NCBI GenBank assembly: GCA_945876435.1
Contig: CAMCOD010000010.1
Span: forward strand, 1 to 59,580
Reading direction: 5' to 3'
From: an uncultured Clostridia bacterium
Lineage (GTDB): Bacteria > Bacillota > Clostridia > Oscillospirales > Ruminococcaceae
DNA length: 59,580 bases
The notes under the pieces are model-generated. The model ran no database searches, was not told the DNA's origin, and saw only the letters and a program-made list of their open reading frames with translations. The translations under genes were made by a program, and so were the position numbers. Position 1 is the stretch's first letter. Each line of letters opens with the position of its first letter. Shown here piece by piece: positions 53,589-59,580 of the stretch.

Positions 53589-56432
53589 GTGAAACTGAAT
53601 GTTATTTCGGTATGCAGCGGGTACACAGCGGATGAGCTGCTTCGCTCCTTTCCCCGTACCCGGGCACAGTCCGATTTTTTAAAGCTGCAATGGCAGCAGG
53701 GCTCCTCCATCCAGGACCTGGAGAATTTCCTCGATGAATTGCAGCGCTCCGTCAACGAAAACGCTGTTACAGTGGTGTTGGACGGTTCCCATGGCTTTTA
53801 TACGAAAACAATGATTGCCGAAGGTCTGGGTTTAGATCTGGAGGAAGACGCAAAATCCCGCTCTGCGGTGGAAGCCTACTGCCGCAAGAATGGCATATCC
53901 TGCGGTGGGCCGGTTTTGGACGGCTGCCATCTGCCTGCGGGAGCAATCCCCATGAACAGCAGTGAAACAGAAAAACAGGGCTTTATTCTGGTGCGGGGCG
54001 GACGCTGCATTGTGGTGTTCCCGGCAGAAGAAAAAAGCTTTGATCAAATGTTTTCCAATGGTTTCTATCCATTTTTGCTGAAAAATGGGGCAGATACCGC
54101 TGTGGTACAGATCATCGCAATCCGCGACAGCAAAGTTAAGGATGTGGAAGAGTATCTTCGCCTGTTTAAGCATGGGAAAAATATTCTTCCCCTGCTTTAT
54201 CAGGAGGATGGACAGTGGAACCTGTCTGTCACCGCCATTCGAGGCAGCGAAAGTGAGTCTCGGCAAGCCTGCGAGAGCCTGATCGAAAACATTGAAGCGG
54301 AGATGGGCGACATTGTACTGACTGCCGTCAGCGCCCGAAAAGAGAAAAAACTGAAAAAGTCTGATGAAATCAGCGCTCTGCGGGCCAATGACCGGGTGGA
54401 TGAGGTGCGCAAACCGCCGAAAAAAAGCGGTTTTGGTTTTGTGCGCAAAATTTTGCTTTTTATCTGCATTTGTACCTTTCTGGGTTCCGCAGGTTATCTG
54501 GGTTTGCGTTACTATCGTTCTGTTACCAACCTTCAGAACTACGAAAGCTTGAGAGAAGTGTATGACAATGGCGGCTTTCCGCCGATTGGCTATCCTCTGG
54601 ACTACGATCCGGCCTTTTCCGGCCTGTATCAGATCAATCAGGATGTTGCGGGATGGCTCAGTATTGAAGGAACCTCTCTGGATTATCCGGTTGTGCAGAC
54701 CGATGATAATCTGTACTATCATCGTTTGAATTTTGAGGGTGAAAAAAGCCTTCATGGTGTTCCTTTTGTGGATTGCGGTGTTAACCTGAAAGCCCCCAGC
54801 ACCAATACCATTATCTATGGTCATAATATTAAGAATGATGACCAGATGTTTAACTCATTGACTCACTACTGGGATCCGTCTTACTATATCCAGCATCCGG
54901 TCATTGATTTCCATACCATTTACGGCAAGAGATCGTACAAGATTTTTGGCGTGTTTATAGCCAATGTTAACCCGGATCACGGTACGGTTTTCCAGTACCA
55001 TACTTTTATTGACGCCAACGATGTGTCCGAGATCCGGGAGTTTATCTACAATGTCCAGATCCGCAGCATTCTTAACACGGGAGTTGATGTTCTTCCATCG
55101 GATGAACTGCTGACGCTTTCCACCTGTACCTATGAGTTTGAGAATGCCCGTTTGGTGGTAGTGGCGCGAAGACTTCGGGATGGAGAATCCCGGGAGGTAG
55201 ATGCGTCCGCCGTATCCAAAGCGGCTTCCCCGCTGATGCCGGATATTTGGTATCAGCTTTACGGTGGAACTAAGCCGGTGCTGGAGGTACCAACTTTCTC
55301 GGATGCGCTCGTATTGGATTTAAATGATCCTTCTCCGCTGACGGAACCGGAACCGGTTTTGGATGAACCGGAGGAACAGCCGAAATCAGAGCCTGTGGTT
55401 CCGGAAACGCCGGTCACACCGGTTACTCCTGTTGCCACAGAATCCCCTGCGCCTGTAACGCCAACTTCTCCGGAACCAACGCCGGAGCCGGAACCTTCAA
55501 CGCCGGAGCCAGAATTACCTGCGGAAGAGCCGGCGGAGGAAAAATCAGAGGAAAATACCCAGAACCAGACGGAGCAAAAGAAGGAAGAAAAAGAACCCCA
55601 GGAGGAAGAACCGGAAACGGAAGATGAGGATATTGTGGTTATTTCCTCCTATGATGAAAATGACCAGCTTTCTGCAAAAATCAACGGCAAGACGGTGACG
55701 GGCAGTGCTTATGATATTGTCTGTATGATGGTTCAGGCAGAAATGGGCACAACTTTCCGCACAGAGGCGCTGAAAGCCCAGGCGGTTGCCGCCTATACAT
55801 ATGTGAAATATAACAACCAGGCTGGCGTCAATCCTGCTGTTGTAGCTAAAACCAGTATCAGCGCCAATGTGGAGGAGGCGGTGCGGGCTGTTATCGGAGA
55901 AGCTGTTTACTACAACGGTTCCTATGCCAATACCACCTACTGCGCGGCTAATGCCGGCGTATCCAATAACAGCGAAGATGTATGGGGAGGCTCCCTTCCC
56001 TATTTGACCAGTGTAAAAAGCGAAGGGGACAAGCAAAGCACTTATTATGGTTATGAAACTCGTCTCAGCCTGAAATATGTGGCAGACCGCATTGAGGATT
56101 ATCACAATATTGACCCTTACGACTACAGTGATGACCCGGCAGACTGGTTTGGAGATTATGATTGCGGCGCCGGTAAATATGTCAGCACCATTGAAGTTTG
56201 CGGCAGGAATCTGAAGGGACGTTCTGTCCGGGAGGGCCTGCTTCAGTCCAAAATACGTTCCGCGGCCTTTGAAGTGGAGTATGATAACAGCAGAGAAGAA
56301 TTTGTTTTCACCACCTACGGCTACGGCCATGGAGTGGGTATGAGCCAGCTTGGCGCAAACTACTATGCCGGTCAGGGCTGGGACTATATTGAGATCCTGG
56401 AGCATTATTACTCCGGCACTCAAGTGCGCTGA
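53589..56432 (+). CDS. CinA-N-like / TM / class B sortase / SpoIID fusion protein
   Basis: 947 residues from GTG, with GGAGG 8 bases upstream. Domains in order: a CinA-type MoCF fold (about 1-165) and the following CinA KH-like part (about 170-248), both cytosolic. In the MoCF part the GGLGPT-DD and PGVPSE motifs are replaced by DGSHGFYTKT and PAEEKSF. Next is a single membrane span (about 285-306), then a class B sortase (about 345-530) with YGHN His412, TLSTC Cys513 and Arg521 (CTYEFENAR). A Pro/Glu/Thr-rich linker (about 560-665) leads to a SpoIID/LytB domain (about 675-947) with YDIVCMMVQAEMG, KAQAVAAYTYV, YCAANAG and GYGHGVGMSQLGA. The reader should treat the family assignments of sortase and SpoIID as strong and that of the CinA module as good. 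It is followed by trmL after 10 bases. A cell-wall-linked enzyme with a sensing or scaffold N-terminus is inference. Confidence 0.88.
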   Translation: MKLNVISVCSGYTADELLRSFPRTRAQSDFLKLQWQQGSSIQDLENFLDELQRSVNENAVTVVLDGSHGFYTKTMIAEGLGLDLEEDAKSRSAVEAYCRKNGISCGGPVLDGCHLPAGAIPMNSSETEKQGFILVRGGRCIVVFPAEEKSFDQMFSNGFYPFLLKNGADTAVVQIIAIRDSKVKDVEEYLRLFKHGKNILPLLYQEDGQWNLSVTAIRGSESESRQACESLIENIEAEMGDIVLTAVSARKEKKLKKSDEISALRANDRVDEVRKPPKKSGFGFVRKILLFICICTFLGSAGYLGLRYYRSVTNLQNYESLREVYDNGGFPPIGYPLDYDPAFSGLYQINQDVAGWLSIEGTSLDYPVVQTDDNLYYHRLNFEGEKSLHGVPFVDCGVNLKAPSTNTIIYGHNIKNDDQMFNSLTHYWDPSYYIQHPVIDFHTIYGKRSYKIFGVFIANVNPDHGTVFQYHTFIDANDVSEIREFIYNVQIRSILNTGVDVLPSDELLTLSTCTYEFENARLVVVARRLRDGESREVDASAVSKAASPLMPDIWYQLYGGTKPVLEVPTFSDALVLDLNDPSPLTEPEPVLDEPEEQPKSEPVVPETPVTPVTPVATESPAPVTPTSPEPTPEPEPSTPEPELPAEEPAEEKSEENTQNQTEQKKEEKEPQEEEPETEDEDIVVISSYDENDQLSAKINGKTVTGSAYDIVCMMVQAEMGTTFRTEALKAQAVAAYTYVKYNNQAGVNPAVVAKTSISANVEEAVRAVIGEAVYYNGSYANTTYCAANAGVSNNSEDVWGGSLPYLTSVKSEGDKQSTYYGYETRLSLKYVADRIEDYHNIDPYDYSDDPADWFGDYDCGAGKYVSTIEVCGRNLKGRSVREGLLQSKIRSAAFEVEYDNSREEFVFTTYGYGHGVGMSQLGANYYAGQGWDYIEILEHYYSGTQVR

Positions 56433-56442
56433 AGGAGCAACT

Positions 56443-56949
56443 ATGAAGCTGAACATTGTATTATTTGAGCCGCAGATCCCTCAAAATACGGGAAATATTG
56501 CCCGTACCTGTGCCTGTACCGGAGCCCGTCTCCACTTGGTAGGGCCGATGGGCTTCCCCATCGACGATAAAAAGCTGAAACGGGCCGGTTTGGATTACTG
56601 GGATTTGCTGGACATCACCTATTATGACACGATTGCCGACTTTTACGAGAAAAATCCCGATGCCGTCTGCTTTTATTTCACTACAAAAGCCCGGCATACC
56701 TATAGCGATATGTCCTATCCGGATAACGCTTACCTGGTTTTTGGGCGAGAAGACGCCGGTATTCCCGAGGAAATTCTTTTGCAGCATCCGGAAAGCTGTG
56801 TACGGCTTCCCATGCTTCCCTATCTGCGCAGCTTGAACCTGAGCAACACTGTTGCGGTGGGTGCCTATGAGGTTTTGCGTCAGTGGAACTTTCCAGAGCT
56901 GCAGAATTACGGCCAACTCCACCGCTACCACTGGGATGAGGAGGATTAG
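56443..56949 (+). CDS. trmL: tRNA (cytidine/uridine34-2'-O)-methyltransferase TrmL
   Basis: SPOUT-family enzyme methylating the wobble ribose of leucine tRNAs. 168 residues. PQIPQNTGNIARTCACTG near 9-26, LVFGREDAGIPEEIL and RLPMLPYLRSLNLSNTVAVGAYEVLRQ form the knotted SAM site. GAAGGAG precedes the ATG; a longer frame starts within the upstream gene. Probably transcribed with the fusion gene; the following GNAT gene starts right after its stop codon. Confidence 0.95.
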   Translation: MKLNIVLFEPQIPQNTGNIARTCACTGARLHLVGPMGFPIDDKKLKRAGLDYWDLLDITYYDTIADFYEKNPDAVCFYFTTKARHTYSDMSYPDNAYLVFGREDAGIPEEILLQHPESCVRLPMLPYLRSLNLSNTVAVGAYEVLRQWNFPELQNYGQLHRYHWDEED

Positions 56950-56951
56950 CC

Positions 56952-57389
56952 GTGGATATTCGCTGCTTCCCGGCGAAAACAGAAGATATTGAAGTGATTT
57001 ATACACTGTGTAAAGAACACATTGAGCAGTACGAAAGCGATCCTGTTCCCATGGATCCGGTTTTGGCTTGGTGTCGCAGAAAAATTGAGACAAAAATCGG
57101 AGAATATGAGGCTGTTTTTGTGGATGGGAAAAAAGCCGGTTTTGTCCATCTGAGCCAACTGCCCGATGGGAATCTGGAGCTATATCTTTTTGCTGATTTT
57201 CGAGGAAAAGGCGTGGGAACAGCCCTGATCCGCCGGGCGGTTTCTCAAGCCAAAGTCCAGCGGAAGCAGTTGCTTCTTTATGTATTTCGGGCCAATGAGA
57301 GAGCTTTGCGCCTGTATCAGCGGGAGGGCTTTGTGATAAAAGCCAAAGTTGGGAACAGCCGCTATGTGATGGAACACCGCTGCGGATAG
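56952..57389 (+). CDS. GNAT-family N-acetyltransferase
   Basis: 145 residues from GTG 2 bases past the trmL stop codon. The acetyl-CoA motif reads FADFRGKGVGTALIRRAVSQAK (R/Q-x-x-G-x-G/A), preceded by LELYLF and followed by VFRANERALRLYQREGFV. Substrate is unknown. There is no clear ribosome-binding site, so expression may rely on coupling with trmL. Confidence 0.88.
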   Translation: MDIRCFPAKTEDIEVIYTLCKEHIEQYESDPVPMDPVLAWCRRKIETKIGEYEAVFVDGKKAGFVHLSQLPDGNLELYLFADFRGKGVGTALIRRAVSQAKVQRKQLLLYVFRANERALRLYQREGFVIKAKVGNSRYVMEHRCG

Positions 57390-57404
57390 CTCTGAAAAAA
57401 GGAG

Positions 57405-57437
57405 ATCCCCGATGGTCATTTTATGGCCATCAGGGAT
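57405..57437 (+). terminator. Terminator after the trmL-GNAT unit
   Basis: ATCCCCGATGG / CCATCAGGGAT stem (one mismatch) followed by TTTTTAC. Confidence 0.8.
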
Positions 57438-57477
57438 TTTTACTGCCTTGGGATGTTAAGCGATTGGCTGGGAACAA

Positions 57478-57663
57478 TTATTTCATCATAGAAGTAAGGC
57501 CGTCTACCACGTCACCGACTGCCTGAATTGCCTGGCCGGCTTTTTTCTGAAGCTGTTTTTTTCTTGCTTTTGGAGAATTTCCGCTCATCAGATAAGCTGC
57601 TGTGCCCACTGCCATGGTTGCTGCCAAACCGGTCATCAGAGTAGTGCTTGTTTTGGAATCCAT
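57478..57663 (-). CDS. Small YtxH-like membrane protein
   Basis: 61 residues from the ATG with AAAGGAGG upstream; an upstream start in frame is rejected because it lies before that site. A short membrane segment (about 8-26, LMTGLAATMAVGTAAYLM) is followed by a basic amphipathic tail (KARKKQLQKKAGQAIQAVGDVV), similar in layout to YtxH-type proteins of unknown function. It is convergent with the upstream operon. The next 340 bases (57664-58004) hold no gene supported here, only the promoter at 57951-57979. Confidence 0.6.
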   Translation of the reverse strand: MDSKTSTTLMTGLAATMAVGTAAYLMSGNSPKARKKQLQKKAGQAIQAVGDVVDGLTSMMK

Positions 57664-57950
57664 AAAATTTCCTCCTTTGATGGACATTTGGACCCGTTGG
57701 GTCTGTTGTTAGTTTGCCCTGGCTGCCGACTGTTTTCCCAGAAAAGTATTGCCAGTTTAGCTTTTGTGAAACTTGGCGGATGAATGCGGCTATGCGAGAA
57801 CCGAATTTATAAAAAATGCTGGTTGGGAAAAATGTGATCCTTTTAACAGAATATTTTTAACAGCAAAAGTTCCATTTTATTTTGGCAAAATGAAGCGAAA
57901 ATTATTTATTATGCCCAAAATCCTGAACAAGGGAGAGCGTTTTTTAATTT

Positions 57951-57979
57951 TTGCTTAAGTTTTTTTCTTCGATTATACT
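57951..57979 (+). promoter_or_regulatory. Promoter of the pyridoxal-kinase operon
   Basis: TTGCTT (57951-57956), 17 bp, TATACT (57974-57979), about 25 bases upstream of the gene. Confidence 0.65.
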
Positions 57980-58004
57980 GAAACTATCAAGAGGAGGTTC
58001 TGTC

Positions 58005-58868
58005 ATGAATCAACGTCCGGCTCGTGTGGCAGCGATCCATGATCTTTCCGGATTTGGACGCTGTTCGCTGTCTGTTATTTTGCCGACACTGTCCACCATG
58101 GGCGTACAGGTCTGCCCCATACCAACTGCCATTCTGTCCTCCCATACCGGAGGCTTGGGGGATGTGGAATTTCGGGATCAGACCAGCTTTATTCCAGCCA
58201 GCCTGGAGCATTACAAACGTCTGGGGCTGGAATTTGAGTGCATCTACACCGGTTTTCTTGGCTCAGAGGAGCAGATTGACCACTGTTTGGAGTATTTTTC
58301 CGCCTATCCCCAGGCGCTGGCAGTGGTGGATCCGGTCATGGGCGACCACGGCAAGGCTTACCGCACTTATACGGAGCCTATGAGAAACCGCTTATCTGAG
58401 CTGGTTCAAGTGGCGGATGTGATTACACCCAATCTAACTGAGGCTTGTATGCTGCTGAAGATCCCTTATATCAGTGATGTGCTGACCCGGGTTCAGGCTC
58501 GAAGCCTGCTGGCCAAATTAAGTGAGCTTGGCCCAAACTATGTGGTGATCACCGGCGTACAGTTGGCGACAGGAGAAATGGCGAACATCGGTTATGACAA
58601 GAGCAACAATTCCTATTGGGTGGTTTCCTGTGATTATCTCCCAGTGTCTTATCCGGGAACCGGCGATATTTTCGCCAGTGTGCTCACTGGAGCCTTTCTG
58701 ACCGGAGACAGTTTGCCGATCGCAATGGGACGGGCGACCTATTTTGTAGAGCGCTGTATCAAAACCACGTTCAGCTATTCCAGCGACCCCCGCTTTGGCG
58801 TCATGCTGGAAAGGGAGTTGTCCGTGCTGACAAACAGCTCTAACGGAAAGGATTTCTCCCTGCTTTAA
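58005..58868 (+). CDS. Pyridoxamine/pyridoxal kinase-like PfkB-clan kinase
   Basis: 287 residues from the ATG with GAGGAGG upstream. The N-terminal IHDLSGFGRCSLSVILPTLSTMG and ILSSHTGG are typical of PdxK/PdxY enzymes, as are VDPVMGDHGKAY (Asp) and the ATP-site anion hole SYPGTGDIFASVLTGAF with the catalytic Asp. Phosphorylates B6 vitamers for salvage to PLP. It is 39 bases upstream of an ECF S-component gene, so the two probably serve import and trapping of vitamin B6. Confidence 0.9.
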   Translation: MNQRPARVAAIHDLSGFGRCSLSVILPTLSTMGVQVCPIPTAILSSHTGGLGDVEFRDQTSFIPASLEHYKRLGLEFECIYTGFLGSEEQIDHCLEYFSAYPQALAVVDPVMGDHGKAYRTYTEPMRNRLSELVQVADVITPNLTEACMLLKIPYISDVLTRVQARSLLAKLSELGPNYVVITGVQLATGEMANIGYDKSNNSYWVVSCDYLPVSYPGTGDIFASVLTGAFLTGDSLPIAMGRATYFVERCIKTTFSYSSDPRFGVMLERELSVLTNSSNGKDFSLL

Positions 58869-58907
58869 AACGAAACCCTCCTCGTTTTATGAAAAGGTGG
58901 CGTTATT

Positions 58908-59486
58908 ATGCAAAACACAACAGAAAACAACAGCAAAAAGGCTTTTTCCACTCGGCAGATCGCTTTTATCGGTGTGATGGCCGCAATCGTCTTTGTATCC
59001 AACTACATTCAGTTTAAGATTCCGATCGGAATCGGCACAGATATGACCCGTATTCATGTGGCCAATGCTTTCTGCCTGCTGGGCGGTATTGTTCTCGGCC
59101 CTCTGGCTGGCGGTCTTTCCGCTGGTATTGGTTCCGCTCTGTACGATGTGCTGGATCCGGTTTACATTACCAGCGCCCCATTTACTTTTGTGTTCAAGTT
59201 CCTGATGGCTTATACAGCCGGTCTTATTGCAGGAAAAGATCATCTGAATGTGAAGAACGGCCGCGCGCTGGCTTCCGCCGCTGTGGGCCAGACCGTATAT
59301 ATTGTTCTCTATATCGGCAAGAAATTCATCACCTATTATTTCCTGCACAAAGAGCCGCTGAATGTTGCTCTTGCCAACTGTGGAACCAGTCTCCTGGCTT
59401 CTTTGACCAACGCGATTATCTCGGTTGTTGTAGTTGGTTTGTTGGCACCGGTATTCTGCAAAATTGTGAAATCTATCCGCAAATAG
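58908..59486 (+). CDS. ECF transporter S component, probable vitamin B6 uptake
   Basis: 192 residues with about six membrane spans. The family-wide N-terminal AFIGVMAAIVFVSNYIQFKIP is followed by ANAFCLLGGIVLGPLAGGLSAGIGSALYDVLDP. It would bind a vitamin and use shared EcfA/EcfA'/EcfT energising proteins encoded elsewhere. Vitamin B6 as substrate is inferred only from the adjacent kinase; S components are not readable for substrate. Own terminator follows. No riboswitch is visible. Confidence 0.85.
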   Translation: MQNTTENNSKKAFSTRQIAFIGVMAAIVFVSNYIQFKIPIGIGTDMTRIHVANAFCLLGGIVLGPLAGGLSAGIGSALYDVLDPVYITSAPFTFVFKFLMAYTAGLIAGKDHLNVKNGRALASAAVGQTVYIVLYIGKKFITYYFLHKEPLNVALANCGTSLLASLTNAIISVVVVGLLAPVFCKIVKSIRK

Positions 59487-59501
59487 AGACGAAACACCCC
59501 G

Positions 59502-59530
59502 AAAACTCCGAACAGTATGTTCGGAGTTTT
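59502..59530 (+). terminator. Terminator after the ECF gene
   Basis: AAAACTCCGAACA / TGTTCGGAGTTTT stem with a 3-base loop followed by TTG. Confidence 0.9.
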
Positions 59531-59543
59531 TTGTATATAAGAA

Positions 59544-59566
59544 AACCACTCGCTAGGCGAGTGGTT
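59544..59566. other. Short perfect hairpin at the right edge
   Basis: AACCACTCGC / GCGAGTGGTT with a 3-base loop. It may be the terminator of a leftward gene beyond the window (TTTTC follows on the minus strand) or the end of a small mobile element. The window ends 14 bases later, so this cannot be settled. Confidence 0.4.
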
Positions 59567-59580
59567 CAAAAGAGCCTACT

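Noticed and set aside
57773..57958. Plus-strand 61-codon frame before the pyridoxal kinase gene
   Set aside because: No ribosome-binding site, no recognisable family, and it runs into the promoter of the next gene.

Overview
This window is the replication-origin region of a low-to-moderate GC Gram-positive bacterium, most likely a spore-forming member of the Clostridia (Oscillospiraceae/Ruminococcaceae-like; this placement is inferred from gene content and protein style only). The evidence is the dnaA/dnaN/recF/gyrB/gyrA set, parA/parB with canonical parS sites plus a Noc paralogue, the rpmH-rnpA-yidD-yidC-jag cluster, glutamine synthetase type III, sporulation-type cell-wall enzymes (SleB, PdaA, a SpoIID domain) and an LrgAB pair.

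Layout. The left edge (1-250) holds three tandem leftward sigma-A-type promoters with A-rich upstream tracts, resembling rRNA-operon promoters whose genes would lie outside the window. Next come a rightward sleB / DUF4340 pair, a membrane-anchored hypothetical and a leftward tRNA-Met/tRNA-Glu/tRNA-Glu unit. From about 23.4 kb down to 4.6 kb is one long leftward run: dnaA, oriC, dnaN, S4-domain gene, a decayed ABC-ATPase fragment, recF, remB-like, gyrB, two YcxB-like membrane genes, gyrA, mnmE, mnmG, rsmG, noc, parA, parB, acyl-ACP thioesterase. To the right of dnaA come a Nudix hydrolase, rpsT, glnN, the tdh-kbl threonine degradation pair, rqcH, a decayed GNAT gene, nif3-trmK and pdaA. Then comes the rightward rpmH-rnpA-yidD-yidC-jag cluster, lepA, an M28 peptidase, a leftward rsuA-like/lrgA/lrgB/mpg operon, an IMP dehydrogenase and ksgA. 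The last part is rightward: dCMP deaminase, pgk, a membrane protein, tpiA, gpmI, an acidic membrane-tethered protein, a two-gene chromate-type transporter, a very unusual CinA-N/sortase B/SpoIID fusion, trmL, a GNAT gene, and a pyridoxal-kinase-type gene followed by an ECF S-component.

How it works together. The dnaA-dnaN intergenic region carries a perfect DnaA box, several weaker ones and a TAG-triplet run that fits the DnaA-trio unwinding element, next to an AT-rich tract; it is the best oriC candidate. Three parS or parS-like sites lie near parA/parB/mnmE. Relative to the usual Firmicutes order, the mnmE-mnmG-rsmG-noc-parA-parB block no longer follows jag but is attached after gyrA, and about 11.8 kb of other genes separates dnaA from rpmH. 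A terminator between dnaA and dnaN, and another hairpin in front of recF, suggest the classical dnaA-dnaN-recF operon is split into separately controlled units.

The most unusual object is the 947-residue protein at 53589-56432. It joins a cytosolic CinA-like N-terminal module with degraded motifs, a single membrane span, an apparently intact class B sortase, a Pro/Glu-rich linker and a SpoIID/LytB peptidoglycan-enzyme domain in one chain.
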